Source: CATZDY01 sp045599035
GTDB lineage: Bacteria > Bacillota > Desulfotomaculia > Desulfotomaculales > Desulfocucumaceae
Direction: 5' to 3'
NCBI GenBank assembly: GCA_045599035.1
Contig: JAZRVI010000030.1
Span: 1-26,446, forward strand
DNA length: 26,446 nt
The number at the start of each line of letters is the position of its first letter. Position 1 is the first letter of the stretch. A program made the translations under genes and the position numbers. Below, one piece after another: positions 16,035-26,446 of the stretch. Below the pieces are notes generated by a model that was not told the origin of the DNA, did no database searches, and was given only the letters and a program-made list of their open reading frames with translations.

Positions 16035-17078
16035 TCAAGCCAATTTAGCCTGAAATAATTCCGCTCTTTTTTGATCCCGTTCCAAGGAATTAAGCTCTTC
16101 TCCGGCTGCCTTAATCAACCAGGCTGGACGGCTCATTATCATTAATTCGGTCAAAAGCTCTCCGGAAATTTTTACTCCCAGACCCAAGTCTGAACCCAAG
16201 CGTAAATCTGATAATAATTTTAAAGCCTCCTGGGAAGAAATTAAATTAGCATATTTTAAAATGCCATAAGCCCTGCCAGCTTGATCCTGAATTTGCGGTC
16301 GGCGTTTTTCCAATAAAATTTCCCGAGCTGCTCTTTCGCTTTTAATAATTTGAGCTGCCAAAGCAGCCAAACTAATTAAAATATCCTCTTCCGATTGTCC
16401 CAGGGTGATTTGATTGGAAATCTGATATAAATTGCCCAAAGCCTCGGTGCCTTCGCCATAAAGCCCCCGCACCGCAAAGCCCAATTTGTTAACATTGGCT
16501 ACCGCTCCGCCCATTTGCTTCAGCATCACCAAAGCCGGCAAGTGCAGCATCAAAGAAGCCCGCATTCCGGTACCTATATTGGTAGGACAAGCGGTTAAAT
16601 AACCCCATCTTCCCTCAAAGGCATAATCCAAATGGGCTTCCAAAAAGTCATCCACCTTGTTCAGGTTTTCCCAGGCAGCTTTAAGCTGCAAGCCGGGTAA
16701 AAATCCCTGCAAACGCAAATGATCTTCTTCATTAACCATAATGCTGATCGACTGTTCCGGATTTAAAATAACCGCTTTATTTTCCGGATTCTCCACCAAA
16801 TTGGGGCTGATCAAATGCTTTTCCACCAGAATCTGCCGTTCACTTTCGCTAAAATCGGTCAACCGGAAAAACTCCAAAGCAAAGTCCGAGTCTCCAGAAC
16901 AAATCTGGTTCATTTGGTTTAAAATTTCCTGAGCCTTTTCCGAGCTGAGCAGATGAGGAAAAGGCAGACCAACTAAATTGCGAGCCAAACGGATTCGAGT
17001 GGAAATAACAATATCACTTTCGGCTCCACCCTGTCTGCTCCAGCCACAGTTCACCTGCTCTACATATTTATTCGGCAT
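16035..17078 (-). CDS. mcsB: Protein arginine kinase McsB
   Basis: McsB phosphorylates arginine residues on proteins, including CtsR, marking them for ClpCP. It is related to phosphagen (creatine/arginine) kinases. The 347-aa chain from the chosen start has the ATP-site STRIRLARN near residues 27-35 and the catalytic-loop cysteine in CPTNIGTGMRAS near 163. Both match the family. The frame extends to a GTG at 17096, but ATG at 17078 has GAAGGTG at the right spacing and begins MPNKY, so I chose it. It overlaps the end of mcsA by 11 nt, implying translational coupling with its activator McsA. Slightly shorter than Bacillus McsB (about 363 aa). Confidence 0.96.
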   Translation of the reverse strand: MPNKYVEQVNCGWSRQGGAESDIVISTRIRLARNLVGLPFPHLLSSEKAQEILNQMNQICSGDSDFALEFFRLTDFSESERQILVEKHLISPNLVENPENKAVILNPEQSISIMVNEEDHLRLQGFLPGLQLKAAWENLNKVDDFLEAHLDYAFEGRWGYLTACPTNIGTGMRASLMLHLPALVMLKQMGGAVANVNKLGFAVRGLYGEGTEALGNLYQISNQITLGQSEEDILISLAALAAQIIKSERAAREILLEKRRPQIQDQAGRAYGILKYANLISSQEALKLLSDLRLGSDLGLGVKISGELLTELMIMSRPAWLIKAAGEELNSLERDQKRAELFQAKLA

Positions 17079-17604
17079 GAATTGCACCTTCTTCACTCAG
17101 CTTTTGTTCCAATATTTTAATTTGATCCCGCAATTCGGCGGCTTGCTCAAAGGCTTCTTTAGCAATAGCCACTTTCATTTTATGCTTTAGCTGGCTTAAT
17201 TCATGCTGGAGACGAACCACACCTCCGGTTCGCTGAGGAACCTTACCGGTGTGTTTAGCGGTACCATAAATCTTTCGGAAAACCCCTTCCAAATGATCCT
17301 GGAAAACCTCAAAGCATTGACTGCATCCCAATAAACCTTTTTGACTAAACAAGCTTTCGGTCAGGCCGCAATTGGGACAGGTTAAACCTGACTCCTCAGA
17401 AACAGCAATTTCGTTTTCTGCATTGGCCGCCAAAGGCTGCCCCAAAAAACCGGAAAGCAATTTATGAAAATCAAAAGAAGGCAAACCCAATACCTGCGGG
17501 TCTTTGGCACAATCCTCGCATAAATTCAAAGTCGTTTTCTGATTATTAATAATCTGGGTTAGATAAACCGTAGCTTCTTTTTTTTGACAGCGTTCACACA
17601 GCAT
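17068..17604 (-). CDS. mcsA: McsA, zinc-finger activator of McsB with UVR domain
   Basis: McsA activates the arginine kinase McsB and is a partner of ClpC in the heat-shock response. The 178-aa protein has four CxxC pairs (Cys3/6, 29/32, 76/79, 94/97), the zinc-binding arrangement of this family. Near its C-terminus is a UVR motif (KEAFEQAAELRDQIKILEQKL, about 148-168). Length is close to Bacillus McsA (about 185 aa). An AGGAGGGG site precedes the ATG, which is 12 nt after ctsR. Position second in the operon is the standard one. Confidence 0.95.
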   Translation of the reverse strand: MLCERCQKKEATVYLTQIINNQKTTLNLCEDCAKDPQVLGLPSFDFHKLLSGFLGQPLAANAENEIAVSEESGLTCPNCGLTESLFSQKGLLGCSQCFEVFQDHLEGVFRKIYGTAKHTGKVPQRTGGVVRLQHELSQLKHKMKVAIAKEAFEQAAELRDQIKILEQKLSEEGAIHAE

Positions 17605-17616
17605 TTTTATCCCCTC

Positions 17617-18072
17617 CTATTTTAAAAGTACCAAGAGCATGGATTTTAAGATTTCCGCCCTGACTTTATCCATTTGAGGCTGCTCCAACTTTAAAACCTC
17701 TTTCTTTAAAGCAGCTTTTATTAGTTCATATTCCCTTTGAGTTAGAATATTTTCCCCCAACAATCGGGATAAAATGCTTTCGGCCAGCCTTTGCCCTATA
17801 TTATCACCAATTTGAGCTAATAATTCTTGCAATAAAATAAAACGATCATCGGGAATCAGCTTGACAATTCGGACAAAGCCGCCTCCACCCCGCCGACTTT
17901 CAATCAAATAACCATGCTCCACGGAAAAGCGAGTATTCAAGACATAATTTATTTGGGAAGGCACGCAGCGAAATTGGCCGGCCAATTCATTGCGTTGAAT
18001 TTCTGCCTGTCCATGTCCATCTTTCAGCAATTCCTTTAAATAACTTTCGATTATATTGGAAATATTGGACAT
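17617..18072 (-). CDS. ctsR: Transcriptional repressor CtsR
   Basis: CtsR is a dimeric winged-helix repressor of class III heat-shock genes (clpC, clpP, clpE, its own operon). It dissociates with heat. The 151-aa protein begins MSNISNIIESYLKELL, typical of the family. The glycine-rich wing tip RRGGGGFVRI, which contacts the operator and senses heat, is intact. Length is near 154 aa in Bacillus. An open frame runs to a TTG at 18096, but ATG at 18072 has GGGAGG eight bases upstream and matches the family start, so I use it. It is the first gene of the operon and has its own promoter and a CtsR-box-like operator, so autoregulation is expected. Confidence 0.97.
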   Translation of the reverse strand: MSNISNIIESYLKELLKDGHGQAEIQRNELAGQFRCVPSQINYVLNTRFSVEHGYLIESRRGGGGFVRIVKLIPDDRFILLQELLAQIGDNIGQRLAESILSRLLGENILTQREYELIKAALKKEVLKLEQPQMDKVRAEILKSMLLVLLK

Positions 18073-18105
18073 CGAAGATTCCTCCCTTGCATCCAAACTT
18101 CTTAA

Positions 18106-18122
18106 TTTGATTTTATCTGACT
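18106..18122 (-). promoter_or_regulatory. CtsR-box-like operator upstream of ctsR
   Basis: On the minus strand AGTCAGA-TAA-AATCAAA matches the known CtsR consensus RGTCAAA-NAN-RGTCAAA with one mismatch in each heptad and a fitting three-base spacer. It overlaps the ctsR -10 box, the usual place for repression. Confidence 0.65.
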
Positions 18123-18138
18123 TTAACCTTTATGTCAA
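18110..18138 (-). promoter_or_regulatory. Promoter of the ctsR-mcsA-mcsB-clpC-radA-disA operon
   Basis: On the minus strand TTGACA (18133-18138) and TAAAAT (18110-18115) are 17 bp apart, a near-consensus sigma-A promoter. It begins nine bases after the stop of the upstream DUF2619-like gene, so the operon has its own start even if read-through occurs. Confidence 0.8.
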
Positions 18139-18146
18139 GTACCGAA

Positions 18147-18422
18147 TTAAATTTTGTGCAGACCATAAAAAATTAAAATTACTCCTAAAATTACCCAGAA
18201 CATTCCCAAAGGAGAAATTTTCCCAGATAAACCAACCAGCCCCAATAAAGTTACACTCAATAAAATTACCGGCCCCACCAAGGCCAGACCAGCATTAATT
18301 TTAAAAGCGGTTTCCACCGAATTAAATTTGAGCATTAATAAAGCTGCTGTCAATTCAAGGCAAGAGGAAATAATCCGACAGGTTGCCATGGCCAAAACGA
18401 TTTTATTAAAAAGGAACAGCAC
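18147..18422 (-). CDS. Small membrane protein, DUF2619/YqhV-like
   Basis: This 91-aa protein is almost entirely hydrophobic, with three likely membrane segments (about 7-32, 44-67 and 71-90) and no catalytic motif. Its sequence, including the MATCRIISSCLELTAALLM and LKFNSVETAFKIN portions, resembles what I recall of Bacillus YqhV (DUF2619), whose function is not known. Start is GTG with GGGAGG seven bases upstream. It precedes ctsR on the same strand but the ctsR promoter lies just after it, so it is probably a separate unit. Family assignment rests on recall, not a search. Confidence 0.7.
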   Translation of the reverse strand: MLFLFNKIVLAMATCRIISSCLELTAALLMLKFNSVETAFKINAGLALVGPVILLSVTLLGLVGLSGKISPLGMFWVILGVILIFYGLHKI

Positions 18423-18491
18423 TGGTTAACCTCCCTGCTTAAAGGCTCTACCTATTCCTATTCCCACTTTCCAGCTCCAATACATATTTTT

Positions 18492-18507
18492 TGTCAAAAA
18501 GGTCAAA
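18492..18507 (+). promoter_or_regulatory. GTCAAA direct repeat upstream of the MFS gene
   Basis: TGTCAAA and GGTCAAA are separated by two bases, 35 bp before the MFS start. This resembles a CtsR operator but has a two-base instead of three-base spacer, and one heptad begins with T instead of A/G. A -35-like TTGTCA overlaps it. Its function is uncertain. Confidence 0.3.
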
Positions 18508-18541
18508 CTGTCTTTATCTTTAAAATGGGGAAGTGATTGCA

Positions 18542-19756
18542 GTGGCGAAGCAAACCAAAGCTGCCTGGGGATTAGCTTTTGTTCCTCTGATTATGGTTTT
18601 GGGCAATTCTATGGTAATTCCGGTTTTACCGGAAATTAAACAAGCCTTTCATCTGTCGGATTTTAAATTGGGTTTGATTATCAGTCTGTTTTCCATTCCA
18701 GCCGGTTTGATTATTCCTTTGGCCGGATATTTATCCGACCGCTTTGGCCGAAAAAAAGTTATTATTCCGGCTTTAATTATTTACGGTATTGGCGGCCTGC
18801 TGAGTGGTTTGAGTGTTTGGCTTTTGGGTAGTAAAGCCTTTAGCCTACTATTGGCCGGACGAATTATTCAGGGAATTGGAGCCGCCGGAACCGCCCCGGT
18901 AGCTATGGCACTTTGCGGAGATCTATTTCAGGGCAGTCAACGCAGCAAAATTTTGGGTCTGATGGAGGCTTCCAATGGTTTTGGCAAAGTTATCAGCCCC
19001 ATTTTGGGTTCCGCTCTGGGTTTAATTGTTTGGTATGCCGTCTTTTTATTTTTTCCAATAATCATGATACCTGTGGTTTTAGCTTTGGCTTTTCTGGTTA
19101 AAGAAAAGGATAAAAATACTCAAAAGCAGTCTTGTCAAGCCTATTGGAAGGCTGTTAAACAAATTTTTGCCAAAAAATCCGGCCTTTTGCTAACTTCCTT
19201 TTTGGCCGGAATGTCTACTCTGTTAATTTTATTTGGAGTTTTGTTCTTTCTTTCAGAATATTTGGAAAAAACCTATCATTTGCAAGGTATTCCCAAAGGC
19301 TTGGCTTTAGCTGTTCCAGTTTTATTCTTAACTATTACTTCCTTTTTGACTGGCTTGGGACTCAAAAAACAAACCAGGCCTTTAAAATGGCTGGTTTGTT
19401 CCGGCTTGGGAATTATCGCTCTTGCTATGGCCTTATTGGGGATTTTCAGCCATAATACCTGGTTATTCTTTATTTCCATCTCTTTGGCCGGAGTGGGAGC
19501 TGGTTTAGCTATGCCATGTTTAAATATTATTATTACCTCCTCCTGTTCAGCAGAAAGAAGGGGTATGTTAACTTCTCTATATGGTTCAGTTCGTTTTTTT
19601 GGAGTAGCCATCGGCCCTCCGGCTTTTGGTCTGCTCTGGGGCATGGGAAGACCGGTTATGTTCTGGTCCGCCGCTGCTTTAGGTCTGGCTGCTGCTTTAC
19701 TCAGTTTGTTTTTTATTAAAACGGATCAGTTAGCCTCTGGTTCTGCTTCTAAATAG
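18542..19756 (+). CDS. MFS transporter, drug:H+ antiporter type
   Basis: This membrane protein of about 404 aa has about 12 hydrophobic segments. The MFS signature loop between helices 2 and 3 reads GYLSDRFGRKK. Proline/glycine-rich helix 5 (GIGAAGTAPVAMALCGDLF) suggests the drug-exporter (DHA) branch, so export of a small hydrophobic molecule by proton antiport is likely; the substrate is unknown. The frame opens at GTG 18533, but GGGGAAGTGAT ending at 18537 reads as the ribosome binding site and favours GTG 18542. It is the only plus-strand protein gene in the window and converges on the phosphopantetheinyl transferase gene with a 13-bp gap, where I see no clear terminator. No partner regulator is present. 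Confidence 0.9.
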   Translation: MAKQTKAAWGLAFVPLIMVLGNSMVIPVLPEIKQAFHLSDFKLGLIISLFSIPAGLIIPLAGYLSDRFGRKKVIIPALIIYGIGGLLSGLSVWLLGSKAFSLLLAGRIIQGIGAAGTAPVAMALCGDLFQGSQRSKILGLMEASNGFGKVISPILGSALGLIVWYAVFLFFPIIMIPVVLALAFLVKEKDKNTQKQSCQAYWKAVKQIFAKKSGLLLTSFLAGMSTLLILFGVLFFLSEYLEKTYHLQGIPKGLALAVPVLFLTITSFLTGLGLKKQTRPLKWLVCSGLGIIALAMALLGIFSHNTWLFFISISLAGVGAGLAMPCLNIIITSSCSAERRGMLTSLYGSVRFFGVAIGPPAFGLLWGMGRPVMFWSAAALGLAAALLSLFFIKTDQLASGSASK

Positions 19757-19769
19757 AAGTCAATCAGTG

Positions 19770-20405
19770 TTAATCCAAATTGAAGTCAATTAAAGTTAAG
19801 ACTTGTTTTTGATAGCGAGGTTTTTGTTCCTGAACCGCTAAAGAAACAATGTATTTCCCATAAACAAAACTGCTTAAACCATAGAAACATTGATCAATTA
19901 TAAAAAATTCCTGCTCCGAAGGTAAGACTGAAAAGCTGCTGGGCTTTAAATAAAGCCCCTGCCCACAAGCCTTTAACAAACTTTCTTTACGAGTCCACAA
20001 CCAATAAAAGTCCTGCTCCGGAAAGCAGGACTTTTTCAGCCATTCCAGCTCTTGCTGCTGGAAAGCTTTTTGAGCCGCTTTCCATTTAGGCTCCCGAATA
20101 AATTCAGTATCCACCCCCAAAGGACTTGTCCCTGTGGCCAAAATTACCAGGTCTCCAGCATGAGAGAGATTAAATTCCAGACCTTTTTTGAGAGCAGGTT
20201 TGCCATATTGATTGTAAACTAATTGCTCATCTCTTTTAACTCCCAAAACTGTTCGCATTAAAAGTCCGGCAGCCAAACTGCGTAGTTTATCTGCTTCTCC
20301 GCTGAACCTTTGAGTTTTCAGGCGGCGTTGTGGAGTTAAAAGTTTCAAAGCCATTGCATAACAGGTTTTAAATTGGCTGATTTCACAAAAATATAAGTTT
20401 ATCAT
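19770..20405 (-). CDS. 4'-phosphopantetheinyl transferase, Sfp type
   Basis: This enzyme moves the 4'-phosphopantetheine arm from CoA to a serine of carrier proteins in fatty-acid, polyketide or non-ribosomal peptide synthesis. The 211-aa length fits the Sfp group (about 220-240), not AcpS (about 120). Visible motifs are FNLSHAGD near 78-85, the magnesium motif GVDTE at 97-101 (usual GIDIE), and WTRKESLLKACGQGL at 137-151 with catalytic Glu141 and Lys145. The ATG has no good ribosome binding site. An IS-end-like hairpin lies just upstream. No carrier-protein or NRPS gene is in the window, so its target lies elsewhere; it may serve the general ACP. Confidence 0.9.
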   Translation of the reverse strand: MINLYFCEISQFKTCYAMALKLLTPQRRLKTQRFSGEADKLRSLAAGLLMRTVLGVKRDEQLVYNQYGKPALKKGLEFNLSHAGDLVILATGTSPLGVDTEFIREPKWKAAQKAFQQQELEWLKKSCFPEQDFYWLWTRKESLLKACGQGLYLKPSSFSVLPSEQEFFIIDQCFYGLSSFVYGKYIVSLAVQEQKPRYQKQVLTLIDFNLD

Positions 20406-20421
20406 AATTTCATTTGACTCT

Positions 20422-20445
20422 GCCCCGCTGCTTTAACAACGGGGC
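20422..20445 (-). repeat. GC-rich hairpin between the stalk-protein and Sfp-type genes
   Basis: GCCCCGCTG (20422-20430) pairs with CAACGGGGC (20437-20445), nine pairs including one G-U in the RNA, with a six-base loop. In minus-strand order it is preceded by GGAAG and followed by AGAGTCAA. It has no T-run, so it is a poor terminator; its flanks resemble the IS-end hairpin upstream of nifJ. Confidence 0.5.
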
Positions 20446-20463
20446 TTCCGAGCCGTAAACACT

Positions 20464-21333
20464 TTATTGAGTGATATTGACGGTTTTGGTGTTTCCATCC
20501 CAAGTAACCTGACAATCCAGATTTTCGGAGACAAACCGCAAAGGTACCAGAACCCGTCCGCCAGAATTAAACGGAGCTATGTCTAAAGTCTTAGGCTTAC
20601 CATTGACCGAAACCTGCTGATCGCCCACAGTCATAATAATAATTTTGCTGTCTTTGAAAACAGTTACAGTTCCGGTTTTTGCGTCCCACAGCAGCTTTGC
20701 TCCCAAAGCTTCCGAGATTGCCCGCACCGGCACTAAAAGCCGATCATTGTAATAAACAGGCTTTTGATCAAAGGCAAGCTCTTGTCCATTTAAATATATT
20801 TTAGTAGTAAACAAAAATTCGTTCTTTACTTTTTCCAGATTATCCCGGGTAATAGGATACCAGACCGGAATTACTTCCCTGGCTCCGCCAATCATGCTGT
20901 TAATGGCATTTTTATATTCAGCTAAAGTCAAGCAGTTCTTTTCATAATCCAACCCATAATCATATTTATTAAGATAATAAATAACTCCGTCACCATCATA
21001 ATCTTTCTCATAAGGAAATTCATCACTATAAGACCAATTAACAGAATCAAAACATCTAGCGTAATAAACTGCGTTATAAACACCTGAATTGTTATCAAAT
21101 TTATAAATAAAAAATGGCCAAATTGATTCACCTCTTGACTGGTTATGTGAGTCACTACTAAATACATAACCGTTATCGAAGAATTTGGTTCCAAAGAAAC
21201 CTTAGGTTAAAAAATCAATATAACGCAAACCGGCTTCATTTTGCCCCTGCACTGGAGCAGCTGCGGCTGCAGGTACTAAACAGGATATAACCAACAGGCT
21301 TATAACAGCCAATAATCGTAATTTTTTCAGCAT
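20464..21333 (-). pseudogene. Secreted copper amine oxidase N-terminal-like (stalk) domain protein, interrupted by TAA
   Basis: The reading frame runs through 289 codons from ATG 21333 with a single in-frame TAA at codon 44 (21202-21204) and no frameshift. Residues 1-27 are a clear signal peptide (MLKKLRLLAVISLLVISCLV, then an Ala-rich cleavage site). The middle is Tyr/Asp-rich with a DYDGDG motif that could bind calcium. The last about 115 residues hold two copies of the PF07833-type pattern (NDRLLVPVRAISEALGA and GGRVLVPLRFVSENLDC, each followed by a W-D-x-x-T-x-T-V strand). Such domains occur in clostridial cell-surface and secreted proteins. The upstream ATG at 21354 leaves almost no leader after the promoter. 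The part after the stop could start at TTG 20952, but lacks a signal peptide. A true stop, recoding or sequence error are all possible. Confidence 0.75.
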
Positions 21334-21367
21334 TTGGATAGATTTTCCTTTCATTTATATTTTTATC

Positions 21368-21396
21368 ATAATACTGTATTTTACCCTGAATGTCAA
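21368..21396 (-). promoter_or_regulatory. Promoter of the stalk-domain gene
   Basis: On the minus strand TTGACA (21391-21396) and TATTAT (21368-21373) are 17 bp apart. Transcription would begin near 21361, so the first usable ATG with room for a ribosome binding site is 21333. It follows directly after the rRNA terminator. Confidence 0.75.
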
Positions 21397-21403
21397 GTAG
21401 AGT

Positions 21404-21437
21404 AAAAAAATAAGAACCGCTCAGATGAACGGTTCTT
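21404..21437 (-). terminator. rRNA operon terminator
   Basis: In minus-strand order AAGAACCG and CGGTTCTT form an 8-bp stem with a ten-base loop, followed by A and seven T. It lies 11 bases after the 5S gene. Confidence 0.9.
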
Positions 21438-21447
21438 TAAAAATTAA

Positions 21448-21563
<116 letters not shown>

Positions 21564-21607
21564 ATTTTTATCTTCTTTAATTGTCTTTCTTCCTCTTTTT
21601 TCTTACC

Positions 21608-21637
21608 GTACCTTCAAAACTTCACAGTCACAAACAA
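21608..21637 (-). other. 3' arm of the 23S rRNA processing stem
   Basis: GTACCTTCAAAACTTCACAG (21608-21627) and ACAAACAA (21630-21637), as plus-strand DNA, are complementary to the arm at 24695-24725 apart from one mismatch and a small internal loop. Together they close the 23S precursor in the double-stranded stalk that RNase III-type enzymes cut. Confidence 0.75.
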
Positions 21638-21675
21638 TATCAATTTATTTCTACCTTACTTTCCGCCTTGCTTCC

Positions 21676-24613
<2,938 letters not shown>

Positions 24614-24694
24614 TTTTAGCTTGGCTTCCTTTGCTCGGTAGACCTAAATCTTTTGCGAGAGTTCTCAGTTTTTCAACTTTGACTCTTTTGCGTC

Positions 24695-24725
24695 TTGTTT
24701 GTTCGCTGTGAAGTTTTCAAGGTAC
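24695..24725 (-). other. 5' arm of the 23S rRNA processing stem, with boxA-like sequence
   Basis: The minus strand reads GTACCTTGAAAACTTCACAG then ACAAACAA, pairing with the arm after the 23S gene. The TTGAAAACT portion is also the boxA-like, conserved piece of many Firmicutes 16S-23S spacers. Confidence 0.7.
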
Positions 24726-24745
24726 AGTTCTTGAGTTCCCTTTGA

Positions 24746-24822
24746 TGGTGGGACTAGATGGATTTGAACCATCGACCTCACGCTTATCAGGCGTGCGCAC
24801 TAACGAACTGAGCTATAGTCCC
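24746..24822 (-). tRNA. tRNA-Ile (anticodon GAT) in the 16S-23S spacer
   Basis: The minus strand gives a full cloverleaf: acceptor GGGACTA/TAGTCCC, D stem GCTC/GAGC-type with GTTCGTTAGTGCGC, anticodon loop CTGATAA with GAT, T arm GATGG/CCATC with TTCAAAT, and an encoded CCA. No tRNA-Ala follows, although Ile-Ala pairs are common at this site. Confidence 0.97.
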
Positions 24823-24910
24823 CCTGGTCCCTCAAAACTAAACAGTTAGAAGTAAGGCAAGTGTATCTCTACACTATCGACCTGGGATAATGCCTATTCT
24901 TCATAAGCAT

Positions 24911-26446
<1,536 letters not shown>

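Noticed and set aside
18073..18096. TTG start giving a longer CtsR
   Set aside because: The GGGAGG site lies inside this extension and fits ATG 18072, where the family sequence begins.
20928..21194. Minus-strand frame of 88 codons, very rich in Ile, Met and Leu
   Set aside because: It is another reading frame of the stalk-protein gene, whose true frame continues through the same DNA with only one stop.

Overview
The window looks like chromosome of an anaerobic, low-GC Bacillota (Firmicutes), most likely a member of the Clostridia in the broad sense. Three things support this. The ctsR-mcsA-mcsB-clpC-radA-disA cluster is arranged as in Gram-positive Firmicutes. There is a single-chain pyruvate:ferredoxin oxidoreductase, with hydrogenase maturation genes (hypA, hypB) beside an iron-sulfur protein. 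Starts are mostly preceded by strong AGGAGG-type ribosome binding sites. Genus cannot be set from reading alone. Almost everything lies on the minus strand, so gene order below is given in the direction of transcription, from high to low coordinates.

Region 26446-21400 is a complete rRNA operon: 16S, tRNA-Ile(GAT), 23S, 5S, then a hairpin terminator. Arms flanking the 23S pair into the expected processing stem. A sigma-A-type promoter just past the terminator drives a secreted 'stalk' (copper amine oxidase N-terminal-like) protein gene that carries an in-frame TAA at codon 44. A 4'-phosphopantetheinyl transferase follows. A plus-strand MFS transporter converges on it.

Region 18422-11030 holds a small DUF2619-like membrane protein, then the stress/proteostasis operon. 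CtsR is the repressor, McsA/McsB form the arginine-kinase tagging pair, ClpC is the unfoldase, RadA is the recombination ATPase and DisA is the c-di-AMP synthase. A good promoter overlapped by a CtsR-box-like direct repeat precedes ctsR.

Region 11029-6834 carries nifJ (pyruvate:ferredoxin oxidoreductase) behind an unusually long leader of about 430 nt. The last part of the leader is a decayed 3' end of an IS200/IS605-type tnpB gene, and its terminal hairpin abuts the nifJ ribosome binding site. A plus-strand tRNA-Lys(CTT) gene and a bidirectional terminator follow.

Region 6410-1 contains an unrecognised 111-residue gene, the amino-sugar pair glmM-glmS (UDP-GlcNAc precursor supply), and a 4Fe-4S protein-hypA-hypB cluster. 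hypB ends inside another IS-end-like hairpin at the window edge.

Most of the window is ordinary housekeeping. The parts worth a second look are the IS-derived nifJ leader, the small set of similar terminal hairpins beside genes, the cysteine-rich iron-sulfur protein linked to hypAB, and the interrupted stalk-protein gene.
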